From the NCBI GenBank assembly GCA_024711325.1, contig JANJTC010000005.1, forward strand, positions 1,330,172 to 1,394,171: DNA of 64,000 nucleotides, given 5' to 3'. The stretch's first letter is position 1. Every line of letters begins with the position of its first letter. A program made the position numbers and the translations under genes. Origin of the DNA: Bacteriovoracaceae bacterium. Lineage in GTDB: Bacteria; Bdellovibrionota; Bacteriovoracia; Bacteriovoracales; Bacteriovoracaceae. The notes under the pieces were generated by a model that ran no database searches, had not been told where the DNA came from, and saw only the letters and a program-made list of their open reading frames with translations. Shown in pieces: positions 51,806-59,959 of the stretch.

Positions 51806-51883
51806 TCTAGAGGGATTTAGTGAACAAATCTAATATTATATATGGCGCTTGAGGGAAGTCTTCTCACAGATGAAACATGTACC
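51806..51883 (+). repeat. Direct repeat copy 1 beside the second TA-like pair
   Basis: 78 bases nearly identical to 52853-52927, with about five substitutions and two short indels. Both start with TCTAGAGGGATTTAGTGAAC and end AGATGAAAC-x-x-GTACC. The copies bracket the 51933-52756 gene pair in the same orientation. Confidence 0.9.
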
Positions 51884-51932
51884 AAGTGATCAGGGTCGTT
51901 ATGGGACAGTGATATATTCAGTTCAGTTCTGT

Positions 51933-52379
51933 TTATCCCCAGGCCAGTAGTCGTGGACTTTCACTGCCCATTTGAATGACTTCCTTTAAGCCTCGAGTCA
52001 ATTTCTTAGTCTCGGACACTTTTAGAGCTGGTACTTCAATAGCTTGTTCTAAGAAATTTAAATATTCTTTTACTCTTGGAGAATGGCAGGCCAGAACACT
52101 TAAATATTTAAGTAGCTGATCGACTTTAAATTTTTTGATCTTATAGTTTGTAATTTCAGAAAGACGAGTTTTTGGAATTCCTGTTAGCTCGCTCAGTTCG
52201 GTTAGTTTTACCTTTTCCTCATTAAGAAACTGCACAAAATGTTTGCATAAACCTATTTTGAATTTGTCTTCTGTTGAGAGAGAAACCTTATTTGTAATGT
52301 GTGTCAGCTTCCCACTGTCACGCCTAGCTTCTTGAATTCTTTTTAAAATCTCTTTGTTGCTGTAATTCATTTTTGCCAT
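51933..52379 (-). CDS. HTH (XRE-like) protein, probable antitoxin
   Basis: 148 residues. A helix-turn-helix is seen near 65-100 (VKLTELSELTGIPKTRLSEI). The N-terminal ~50 and C-terminal ~40 (LTRGLKEVIQMGS) are not recognised. It overlaps the upstream gene by 13 bases. The arrangement, a small unknown protein followed by an XRE-type protein, is the reversed toxin-then-antitoxin order of HigBA-like systems. A cleaner start could be the internal ATG at 52370. Antitoxin role inferred. Confidence 0.6.
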   Translation of the reverse strand: MAKMNYSNKEILKRIQEARRDSGKLTHITNKVSLSTEDKFKIGLCKHFVQFLNEEKVKLTELSELTGIPKTRLSEITNYKIKKFKVDQLLKYLSVLACHSPRVKEYLNFLEQAIEVPALKVSETKKLTRGLKEVIQMGSESPRLLAWG

Positions 52380-52756
52380 CCAGGGAAAAGAGTTATTGTA
52401 TGAAGCTCGTTATCTTTGTCGGAATCAATATCAAAGATCATTATAAACGTTTGGCCAAAGAACTTTTCTTTTATAGGACTGTCAATACGAACACTGAACC
52501 GAGATATCTTTCCGGTGTGATCCACTGCTGCTATTTCTTCGCCGTCTAACAACTTAAGAAACTTTTCGATGTCTTTAATAGTAAAATTGCTTCTCGCCTT
52601 AGTATTAAGTCCAGAACCATCTTTTTTGAGGCCATAATTTATATGATCAATCTCAATTACTACTGAAGTGATCTTGCTCCGGTTTAAAGTAATTGGTTTC
52701 CTCAAGGTAACTGTATCGATCCTGCCTCTATTCTCAGTTGGCTTCTTCTTGATCAT
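52367..52756 (-). CDS. Putative toxin of a TA-like pair (unrecognised)
   Basis: 129 residues, basic N-terminus, beta-rich C-terminal half (FGQTFIMIFDIDSDKD, ELHTITLFPGW) vaguely like RelE/HigB-type folds but with no matched family. AAGGATG lies five bases upstream. It is the first gene of a two-gene unit with the HTH protein, and an inverted repeat stands upstream. Toxin function is inferred only from size, order and the operator; it could instead be a small co-regulator. Confidence 0.5.
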   Translation of the reverse strand: MIKKKPTENRGRIDTVTLRKPITLNRSKITSVVIEIDHINYGLKKDGSGLNTKARSNFTIKDIEKFLKLLDGEEIAAVDHTGKISRFSVRIDSPIKEKFFGQTFIMIFDIDSDKDNELHTITLFPGWQK

Positions 52757-52785
52757 CTTACATCCTTTTTGGGAATGATGTCTTG

Positions 52786-52811
52786 AAAAGTTACGTTTTT
52801 TTGTAACTTTT
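52786..52811. promoter_or_regulatory. Inverted repeat upstream of the TA-like pair
   Basis: AAAAGTTAC (52786-52794) and GTAACTTTT (52803-52811) are perfect inverted halves around eight bases. It lies 30 bases before the first gene and is a plausible operator for the HTH protein. On its own it could also form a small hairpin. Confidence 0.55.
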
Positions 52812-52852
52812 TGTATTGCTGTTTGTTCTTTTCAAGGACTTGGATGATGATT

Positions 52853-52927
52853 TCTAGAGGGATTTAGTGAACAAATCAATATTATATGGCATTTGTGGGA
52901 AGTCTTCTCACAGATGAAACTCGTACC
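52853..52927 (+). repeat. Direct repeat copy 2, flanking the tRNA-Arg 3' end
   Basis: 75 bases, nearly identical to 51806-51883. It ends five bases from the CCA of the tRNA, i.e. it is the native 3' flank of the tRNA gene. The first copy is therefore the displaced one. Confidence 0.9.
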
Positions 52928-52932
52928 GAAAC

Positions 52933-53008
52933 TGGCCACCCTGCCCGGACTTGAACCAGGATCAGAGACTTAGGAAGTCCCCGTTTTATCCAGTTAAACT
53001 ACAGGGTG
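52933..53008 (-). tRNA. tRNA-Arg (anticodon CCT)
   Basis: 76 nt with encoded CCA. Acceptor stem CACCCTG/CAGGGTG (7 of 7 pairs), D arm GTTT/AAAC, anticodon stem GGGAC/GTCTC (one G-T), anticodon loop TTCCTAA giving CCT, four-base variable loop, T arm CCTGG/CCGGG (one G-T) with loop TTCAAGT. It reads AGG codons. The 3' flank carries direct repeat copy 2. Confidence 0.96.
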
Positions 53009-53047
53009 ATGGAACTTAGTGTAGTTAATTTAAAACTCTTTATGAAC

Positions 53048-53074
53048 AAAAAAAAGGCCATCCGAAGATGGCCT
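53048..53074 (-). terminator. Intrinsic terminator of tex
   Basis: AGGCCATC (53055-53062) pairs with GATGGCCT (53067-53074) around a CGAA loop. On the minus strand it is followed by a run of T residues (53048-53055). It sits eight bases past the tex stop. Confidence 0.92.
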
Positions 53075-53081
53075 ATGAGAC

Positions 53082-55430
53082 TTACTTTTTAACCTGAAGA
53101 TTTTTTAATCCTGCGAAGGCATTATTCTTAAATTGAGGTCCAGAATGCATAGGCTGTTGAGGTTGAGGACGATTACCGCCTCCACCGCGACGAGGAGCAG
53201 CTCCGGTGCCCGTCCCGGTCACACCTTCAGTTTGTGAATCAGCTTTGCAGGATAGAGAAATACGGCGGCGATCCATATCGATCCCTAAGATGCGCACTTT
53301 TAATTCCTGGCCCACTTTGAGTTCATCCATGGCGTTTTCAACGAAACGGTCACTCATTTCAGAAATGTGCAGAAGGCCATTCTCTTTAATACCGATATCA
53401 ACAAAGGCCCCGAACATGGTGATGTTGGTCACCTGGCCTTGGTACCACTGGCCGATTTTGAGATCTTTAAGATCAGAGATGCCTTTGGTGAATTCAACTG
53501 ATTTGAAGGCCGTTCGTGGATCTTGAGTCGGTGCTTTTAAGCACTTCACAATATCCGTTAGGGTCATTTCACCGATTTTTTCTCTTAAGGCCTTATCACT
53601 GGCCAGTTCATTTTGAAGAGAATCATCTGTCAGAAGGTCTTTAAGATCTTTTTTCTTTGAGGTCACCCATTCTTCAAGCACCGGATAACGTTCCGGGTGA
53701 ATGAAGGTTCCATCCAGTGGATGTGGGCCGTTATAAATTCGCAGGAAGCCAGCGGATTGCTCAAAAACTTTTTGAGAAAAACGAGTAACTTTTAAAAGTT
53801 CGGCACGTGACTTGAAACCACCATTGGTGTCACGGTACTTCACCACATTTTGGGCCACAGTAGGACCTATGCCTGAAACATAAGAAAGAAGGGGAGCTGA
53901 AGCAGTATTTAAATCCACGCCCACAAAGTTCACACACGACTCAACCACGGCCTCAAGGTTATTTTTTAATTGAACCTGATTCACATCATGTTGGTACTGG
54001 CCCACACCAATGGATTTAGGATCAATTTTTACCAGCTCGGCCAGAGGATCCTGGAAACGGCGGGCAATAGAGATCGCCCCGCGAACTGTTACGTCTTTTT
54101 CCGGGAATTCAGCTCGGGCAATATCGGAAGCTGAATAGATGGAAGCTCCGGCCTCGGAAATCATAGTGGCCTTGACTTTGCCGTCTTTTACTTGAGGGAT
54201 ATGAGATTCAACGAATTCCAAAGTCTCACGGCCATAAGTTCCGTTACCGATGGCGATGTATTCAATTTTGAACATATCAATCATCTTAGTCAGAATCTGA
54301 GCGGCGCCGACTTTATCATTTTTGGGTTCATGGGGATATACCACGTGATCGCCCAGAAATTTTCCGGTGTCATCTACGATCACAACTTTACAGCCGGTAC
54401 GAATCCCAGGATCGATACCCAGTACCGCTTTTGAGCCAAGGTAAGGCTGAAGCAGAAGATTTTTTAGATTGATTCCAAAAACTGAGATCGCTGCGGTATC
54501 AGCAATTTTTTTGAGTTCGTTTTTCACTTCAAGGTCAAGGGACGGTTGAATGTAGTTAGTGAAAGATTTTTCAGCGCATTTCTTTAAGATGTCGTAGTTG
54601 GCGAGTTTTTCTTTTTGCGGGAAAAATTCATGCTCAACCATACCGATTCCCATTTCAGGAATGATTTCAGCATCCACTTTTAATACTTTTAAATTCATCC
54701 CTCGTCTCATGGCCATATAACGGTGAGAAGATTTGGGATCCTTGATTTTTGCCAGAGGCTCTGAGAATTCAAAAAAGTCTTTGAACTTAGAAGCGTCTTC
54801 AACCTTGTCACCGTCTTTTCGAAGAGCGGCCTTCATGACACCGGATTCCCAGAAGGTCTGACGGATTTTTTCTTTTAATTCTAAATGATGAGAAAAAGTT
54901 TCCATCAAAATGTCACAAGCGCCAGCGATGGCCTCTTGAACGTCTTTAACTTTTCCGGCCGTAGGTTTAACGAACTTCTCTTCAAGCTCCGCCATGATGG
55001 TGCGGATATCTTTATCACCTTTTAAGATCATTTCAGATAATGGTTCAAGACCGTTTTCTTTAGCGATCATGGCCTTGGTTTTTTTCTTCGATTTATAAGG
55101 AGCGTAGATGTCTTCGAGCTGAGTTAAGGTACTGGCGGCCTTGATCTGGCGTTCTAGCTCGGGAGTCAGTGCTTCCATCTTTTTGATGGCCTCAAGTACA
55201 TAGGCCCGACGTTTTTCAGTTTCAACATACTCGTTATAGGATTCCTGGATATCTCGGATTTGAACTTCATCGAGACCACCAGTGGCCTCTTTTCGGTATC
55301 GGGAAATGAAGGGGATTGTGCATTCTTCTTCGAATAATAATTTACAAGTGGCCATCACTTTAGTGGGAGTAATTCCCAATTTTGTTGTGCAAAAAATCAT
55401 AGCATTTGGATCGAGTGTCTGGGCGGCCAT
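53082..55430 (-). CDS. tex: Tex-family RNA-binding protein (transcription accessory, S1 domain)
   Basis: 782 residues, standard Tex length. An N-terminal helical Tex region (RKEATGGLDEVQIRDIQESY, IYAPYKSKKKTKAMIAKENG), a YqgF/RNase H-like domain (about 335-430, VLGIDPGIRTGCKVVIVD), helix-hairpin-helix pairs (SYVSGIGPTVAQNVVKYRD) and a C-terminal S1 domain (about 655-725, QVTNITMFGAFVDIGIKENG). The last ~50 residues are Gly/Pro/Gln-rich (GGGGNRPQPQQP). Tex supports transcription and stress survival through nucleic-acid binding. A terminator and a tRNA follow. Confidence 0.95.
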   Translation of the reverse strand: MAAQTLDPNAMIFCTTKLGITPTKVMATCKLLFEEECTIPFISRYRKEATGGLDEVQIRDIQESYNEYVETEKRRAYVLEAIKKMEALTPELERQIKAASTLTQLEDIYAPYKSKKKTKAMIAKENGLEPLSEMILKGDKDIRTIMAELEEKFVKPTAGKVKDVQEAIAGACDILMETFSHHLELKEKIRQTFWESGVMKAALRKDGDKVEDASKFKDFFEFSEPLAKIKDPKSSHRYMAMRRGMNLKVLKVDAEIIPEMGIGMVEHEFFPQKEKLANYDILKKCAEKSFTNYIQPSLDLEVKNELKKIADTAAISVFGINLKNLLLQPYLGSKAVLGIDPGIRTGCKVVIVDDTGKFLGDHVVYPHEPKNDKVGAAQILTKMIDMFKIEYIAIGNGTYGRETLEFVESHIPQVKDGKVKATMISEAGASIYSASDIARAEFPEKDVTVRGAISIARRFQDPLAELVKIDPKSIGVGQYQHDVNQVQLKNNLEAVVESCVNFVGVDLNTASAPLLSYVSGIGPTVAQNVVKYRDTNGGFKSRAELLKVTRFSQKVFEQSAGFLRIYNGPHPLDGTFIHPERYPVLEEWVTSKKKDLKDLLTDDSLQNELASDKALREKIGEMTLTDIVKCLKAPTQDPRTAFKSVEFTKGISDLKDLKIGQWYQGQVTNITMFGAFVDIGIKENGLLHISEMSDRFVENAMDELKVGQELKVRILGIDMDRRRISLSCKADSQTEGVTGTGTGAAPRRGGGGNRPQPQQPMHSGPQFKNNAFAGLKNLQVKK

Positions 55431-55543
55431 GAGGCGAATCTCCTGGAAAAAATATCTCTAAGTAAGAAATGAAAATGGTAACGACTCAGAGTAGAAATTG
55501 GCAAGATTTTGTGAGAATATTAGAGGGAATTAAATGAAAAGGA

Positions 55544-56557
55544 TTGATTTTGACGACTCTTGCCATCATTGGAAGCGGAATCCTTGGAAGAAGTTTATTA
55601 TATACTCTTGCCAAAGAACAAAAAAGCTTCGAAAAAATCACTCTTTTTAACTCTGATTCTTTTGCTTTTCCCTGTAGTCTCCATTCTACCGCCATTGTGG
55701 CCCCCCGAGGACTCTCACAAGGCCATTCTCCCTTGGGTGATCTTTTGCTGGAGGCCTATGCTGGTTTTAAGCAGCACATAGAGCTGGATAATCCTGAAGG
55801 GGTGGAGCCTGTGACTCAGTTTACCGGTGCCTCGGATAAGCTGGATGCTTTTAAAACCCGTTATCCTCATGGGAGTATGTCGGACTCCCTTTTATCCATT
55901 CCTCTTAAAAAAACAGTTTATATCGCAAGTGAAGAGGCCTATCTGATCGATCCCAAAACTTACAATGACTGGTTGTTAAGTGAGGCCCAGTTGATGGAGC
56001 AGTATCATCTTGAAGTCATCAATGATTTTGTGACGGAGTTGGAACAAAATGAACGAGTTCATTTAAAAACTCAACAGGAGAGGGTTCTTTCTTTTGATAA
56101 GGTGATCTTTACCGGTGGTAATTATAATCGTTTTTGGAAGGACTTGGTCCCTGATTCAAAGCTCAAAACTTCTAAGGCGATACAAGGGAGTTATCTCGAG
56201 TTCAATTCTCTTTCATGGGACTTGCCTTCTTTTTCACTGACTTTTGATGGAGATAACTTAATCTGGAATAATCGCTTAAAGCGTCTATTGATCGGTTCAA
56301 CCACCTCAGCGACTCATCATCTTCTTCCACCGCTCTTTGAGCTCCCTTTAATTTATCAAAGGCTCTCTGGACTGGTGGATGTTACTCTACCGGATCTCTC
56401 GCAAGCGGAAATTAAGGTCGGGCTAAGGGAGAAGGCCCAGAAGCGCGAACCTTATACCATTCGGGAAGGTGATGTTTATTTCATGGGTGGGATGTACAAA
56501 AACGGTTATTCACTGGCGCTTAAAATGTCCAAAAACTTTTCTCATCAATACCTTTAG
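55544..56557 (+). CDS. FAD-dependent oxidoreductase (DAO family)
   Basis: 337 residues. An N-terminal Rossmann motif TLAIIGSGILGRSLLYTLAKE with a following acidic strand end (TLFNSD) indicates FAD binding. The C-terminal GDVYFMGGMYKNGYSLALKMSK resembles the DAO-family ending where the FAD is closed in. Substrate is not visible; amino acids or sarcosine-like amines are typical. It has no ATG in frame near the start. The TTG at 55544 is given; a TTG at 55550 with AAAAGGA better spaced is also possible. It overlaps the convergent peptidase gene by 38 bases. Confidence 0.75.
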   Translation: MILTTLAIIGSGILGRSLLYTLAKEQKSFEKITLFNSDSFAFPCSLHSTAIVAPRGLSQGHSPLGDLLLEAYAGFKQHIELDNPEGVEPVTQFTGASDKLDAFKTRYPHGSMSDSLLSIPLKKTVYIASEEAYLIDPKTYNDWLLSEAQLMEQYHLEVINDFVTELEQNERVHLKTQQERVLSFDKVIFTGGNYNRFWKDLVPDSKLKTSKAIQGSYLEFNSLSWDLPSFSLTFDGDNLIWNNRLKRLLIGSTTSATHHLLPPLFELPLIYQRLSGLVDVTLPDLSQAEIKVGLREKAQKREPYTIREGDVYFMGGMYKNGYSLALKMSKNFSHQYL

Positions 56558-57290
56558 TTCTTTTATAGAACTCACTTAAGCACTGATTGTCCTTATTGGT
56601 CTGTCTTAACTTCTTAAGTTCGGCCTTAGTGGTAGCGAGGCGTTTAAACGGTGCTGCTCTTACTGCTGCCGTCAGCATCTTTTCTAAGTTCTCCAAAGTC
56701 ACCACATCTTTTTTTTCCAGGTTTCGGCAATGGTGGCTGGGGACATGAATAAAACCAAAAGTTAAATCCGGGTAGAGGTGGGCGAACTGGAAGGCGAGAT
56801 TGTTACAAACAAATGAGCCCGCGTGATTTGAGACCTGCAGTTCTTTTCGCTCTTTTTCCGGTAGGGAGCAGTACATTTGGGCCAGAGGATAATTTAGGCC
56901 AATCACTTCATCCGCGTTTGGATGGATGACTGAATTGTGGCGTTCATTACCGTCATTATCGGCACCAACAGTGTTATCCAGGTTCCGTGCTATAGTTTCA
57001 ATTTTAAAATTACAATTGGCCTCACCGAGACCCAGCACTAACTGGGGGGTTCTATTTTGGGCCTTAAGACAGTCTTCTAACTGATAGGTCGATTTATCAA
57101 ATATTGTATTGAGAGCACAAAGTTTGAGTTCAAATTCCGGATGGTCTTTTAGTTTTTCCATTAAGCGTTTGGCAATTTTTTCTGAATTATTGAACGGGGC
57201 CTTTCCAAAAGCATCAAAATGTCCGACCAAAACAAGTGGACGTGCCCAGACGGAAAAAGACAAAAGGAGGAGCAAAAAACCTGTTTTCAT
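56520..57290 (-). CDS. Exported pyroglutamyl-peptidase I-like (C15) protease
   Basis: 256 residues. A signal peptide (about 1-16, ends VWA) precedes a C15 fold. The catalytic set is visible: Glu90 in VLGLGEAN, Cys162 in SNHAGSFVCNNLAFQFAH and His182 in GFIHVPSHH. The conserved N-terminal motif GHFDAFGKAPFNNSEKIA replaces GFxPFGxxxxNPS. Standard Pcp is cytosolic and about 215 residues, so export and an insertion between Glu and Cys are unusual. It would cut N-terminal pyroglutamate from peptides outside the cytoplasm. Confidence 0.82.
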   Translation of the reverse strand: MKTGFLLLLLSFSVWARPLVLVGHFDAFGKAPFNNSEKIAKRLMEKLKDHPEFELKLCALNTIFDKSTYQLEDCLKAQNRTPQLVLGLGEANCNFKIETIARNLDNTVGADNDGNERHNSVIHPNADEVIGLNYPLAQMYCSLPEKERKELQVSNHAGSFVCNNLAFQFAHLYPDLTFGFIHVPSHHCRNLEKKDVVTLENLEKMLTAAVRAAPFKRLATTKAELKKLRQTNKDNQCLSEFYKRTKGIDEKSFWTF

Positions 57291-57424
57291 GCAGCTTTTT
57301 TCCCAAAAAAGGTGTGCTTTTAGAAGGGATTGGGAACTTTTTACCGCCTGACTCTTAGATCTTTAAGCTAAAAATTCATTATCCGAAAAGCCATCCATAG
57401 ACAAACCTCTCTCAAGGATGGCCC

Positions 57425-58090
57425 ATGAAAAAATGGATTTTTTCGCTGGCACTAGTGTTCTCTCTATCAATTACAGACACCTCTTACCAGAATATGATTT
57501 CCCACGCTCATGACGTGGCCCCAGGAATAGTTTCCGCTGAGGATTCAACTTATGTGCCGCCTTCCTTTGTTCAGGCCGCTCATCTTTCAGTTAAAGGGAT
57601 GCAGATTAGTGGCTTCGATACTAAAAGTCGCGAGAAGCTTTATCGCTCTTTTGAAGTTCTGGAAGCAGTGGTTAATTCTGAAGAATTCAAGGACCGCGTG
57701 ATCAACTTTAAAAATTCAAAAGGTGAGCGCTCATTTGCTTCAAATAAGGGTCTAAGTAATGAAGAGATTTATCAGATTTTCATGGAAGGCCGGGAAACCC
57801 TTCAACAAAATACACCAGGCGAAATGAACTTCTACTTAAAACTTTATAACAAGAGCTGGTCCCGGGTCATTGGTTACACCTCCGGGGACACAAATGTCAT
57901 TCATATGAACTGGAAGTTTTTTAAGAACTTCGCCCCTCATCAAGTGGCCAGTAACCTCGCCCATGAATGGACCCACAAAATTGGATTTGATCACCGCTCG
58001 GCCAAGGAGCATGATTCAGCTCCGTACGCGATTGGTTATATCATTGGTGAAATGGCAGAACGAATTGAAAAAGTAAGAAAGCTCCACTAA
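57425..58090 (+). CDS. Exported HExxH metallopeptidase-like protein
   Basis: 221 residues. Signal peptide about 1-18 (MKKWIFSLALVFSLSITD), then a globular domain with the zinc motif LAHEWTHKIGFDHRSAKEHD near 180 (His, Glu, His, with His190 as a possible third ligand). A likely downstream helix follows (APYAIGYIIGEM). Small secreted HExxH proteins of this type are common in this group, family not named. AAGGATGG precedes the start. It has its own terminator. Confidence 0.75.
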   Translation: MKKWIFSLALVFSLSITDTSYQNMISHAHDVAPGIVSAEDSTYVPPSFVQAAHLSVKGMQISGFDTKSREKLYRSFEVLEAVVNSEEFKDRVINFKNSKGERSFASNKGLSNEEIYQIFMEGRETLQQNTPGEMNFYLKLYNKSWSRVIGYTSGDTNVIHMNWKFFKNFAPHQVASNLAHEWTHKIGFDHRSAKEHDSAPYAIGYIIGEMAERIEKVRKLH

Positions 58091-58112
58091 GTAAATACTT
58101 AGCGGAGTTTTT
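58082..58112 (+). terminator. Intrinsic terminator overlapping the metallopeptidase stop
   Basis: CTCCACTAAGT (58082-58092) pairs with ACTTAGCGGAG (58097-58107) around AAAT, with one A-C mismatch, then TTTTTCT. The stop codon TAA is inside the stem. It faces the convergent transglutaminase-like gene. Confidence 0.85.
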
Positions 58113-58124
58113 CTATATTACGAA

Positions 58125-59786
58125 TTAATTTCTTGATGCTTCTAAAAGCTTCTCCACGACCTGGATCAAAGGCTGCGGACGAGGATACTTAAATTCACAA
58201 TCAACTTTAATCGGTTCGCCGCCATTTACCGGAAAGACCGGACACTTAGGGGACTGAGCGAAGAAGCGTTTTGACTCTTCATAAATAAAACTGTGAGCTG
58301 CACGTGCTGCAGGAGCATATTCTGCTGGTGGCAGCGTACTTTTGTCAAAGTCCCATTTTGGAAGGCCAGGTAGAGGTTGGAAATAATTTTTCCAATCACG
58401 GGGAACGACCCAGAAGAAGTCTGGCTGATGAGTTTTTCCAATGAAGTTACGGCCACTTTTCTTAGTTACACGCCATTGTCCGCCGACAACATTCCCTTGG
58501 GCATTGATCTCCAGGTCATAGTTAAAATCAAAGTCTGAAATCTTATCGTCTTCTTCTGAATTGGTTTCTTTCTTACGAGGATATTCCCAGTCAACGTATT
58601 TTAGCTTCACGTTCACACCAACAATGTGGGTCGTCTCAGGATTACGAGACACTTTGAACGGATCCTTATCCCCATATTCTTCCACCGAAATAGCGGCAGA
58701 TTTTAACGTGCCTTCATCTCCAGTCCTAGGGTTGTAATAAAAAAGTTCATAGCCAGAGACCGGTTGATTGGCGATGGCCGCTTCAGCAGTTTTATCCACA
58801 ACAAAACTTCTGCCTTCAACGCCCAAAAGGTTAACCATCGAGACGTGGAAGATGGCCGGGTGAACATCAGCACAACGAGGTACAAGTTCAGTATCATCAC
58901 GATCAATTTCAGTGTCGATATAACGGCCGTACTTATCCTTATCAGGATTTTTCTTATTACAACGATTACCTTCAAAAATAACGTTACTCTGAATGGTTGA
59001 GTTGGCCCACATTAAAGAGACTAATGCTTTAATGTCATTTGGATAAAACGGCATCTTCTTACCATTTGGTAATGTGACGGTAACGGTTTTTTCAGCTCGG
59101 GGAGAGTGACCGGCGGCCACTGCCCATCCGTGACAAATTCCTTCCCAAAGGGCCATAAGTTTATTGGCATTTGGAATCCGGTAGCCATCAGGAATTTCAA
59201 TTGCAGAAAGGAATCCCCATTTCTTCTCATTACCCCAGGTCTCAGCGTAGTCCCAAATCCGGTTAGTAAGATCAAAAGAAGTATCACCTAAAAGAAGATC
59301 ATACTTTTCAGAGGGAGCTAGCTTTGCGAGATCTTCTTCATCCAGCTCATAGACTCTTGAATGGACTTTTGAAGTACGTTTTTTTGCATCTCTAACGTTC
59401 TTTTTCCAGTCGAGGTGCTTTCTGATGCTGAAAATAAAAGTGGTGTAATCTTTGTTTTGATAATTGTTGGCAATCATTCCCTGGTTAAGTGGCCAGTAAG
59501 ATCCACCCCAAGGTTGCACTTTAGTATTGGCCTGATTGAGTCCGCGCTTTTCCATTTCATAGATGTTGGCAATGTAGCCTTCACCTTCGTACAGAGCACT
59601 TAAACGGGTTTTGATTTGTTCCGTTGAATAAGGTTTGTAAGGATAAATTGTTTTCGCCGGCTCTTTAATGGAGCCCGGAGTAGAACAATCTTGGGTTTCA
59701 GGATCACAATCTTCTTCCGTTGATTGAGCGAAAACAGGAGTCGAAAGAACGACAAGTGTCATTGATAAGTAGAGATACTTTTTCAT
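58125..59786 (-). CDS. Exported transglutaminase-elicitor-like protein
   Basis: 553 residues. The start at 59786 has GGGAGG five bases upstream and opens a signal peptide (cut after PVFA). The central region matches the transglutaminase elicitor family of oomycetes and bacteria: LWEGICHGWAVAAGHSPRAE with the nucleophile Cys near 217, then PNDIKALVSLMWAN and FHVSMVNLLGVEGRSFVVD. Trp-rich GYELFYYNPRT and YVDWEYPRK segments follow. The enzyme would cross-link or deamidate Gln in proteins outside the cell. Very rich in charged and Pro residues at both ends. Family call is from motif memory. Confidence 0.72.
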   Translation of the reverse strand: MKKYLYLSMTLVVLSTPVFAQSTEEDCDPETQDCSTPGSIKEPAKTIYPYKPYSTEQIKTRLSALYEGEGYIANIYEMEKRGLNQANTKVQPWGGSYWPLNQGMIANNYQNKDYTTFIFSIRKHLDWKKNVRDAKKRTSKVHSRVYELDEEDLAKLAPSEKYDLLLGDTSFDLTNRIWDYAETWGNEKKWGFLSAIEIPDGYRIPNANKLMALWEGICHGWAVAAGHSPRAEKTVTVTLPNGKKMPFYPNDIKALVSLMWANSTIQSNVIFEGNRCNKKNPDKDKYGRYIDTEIDRDDTELVPRCADVHPAIFHVSMVNLLGVEGRSFVVDKTAEAAIANQPVSGYELFYYNPRTGDEGTLKSAAISVEEYGDKDPFKVSRNPETTHIVGVNVKLKYVDWEYPRKKETNSEEDDKISDFDFNYDLEINAQGNVVGGQWRVTKKSGRNFIGKTHQPDFFWVVPRDWKNYFQPLPGLPKWDFDKSTLPPAEYAPAARAAHSFIYEESKRFFAQSPKCPVFPVNGGEPIKVDCEFKYPRPQPLIQVVEKLLEASRN

Positions 59787-59959
59787 CTGGCCTCCCATAA
59801 GGGTCTTTTTATGACTTGGTGTATCTTTTTATAGGGTCAGTTGCCAGTGTTTTTAGGCACTTGAGTAAAGATTACAAGGCACTAAACTAGCGAAATGACA
59901 GCTTTTCCCAGCGCTTAAGGGGATTTCGTTTATGATCCGATAAGCCCTCGAGGTATTTT

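Noticed and set aside
51806-53008. A classical integrase-made island at the tRNA
   Set aside because: The displaced repeat contains the tRNA flank but no copy of the tRNA 3' end, and no integrase gene lies between the repeats.
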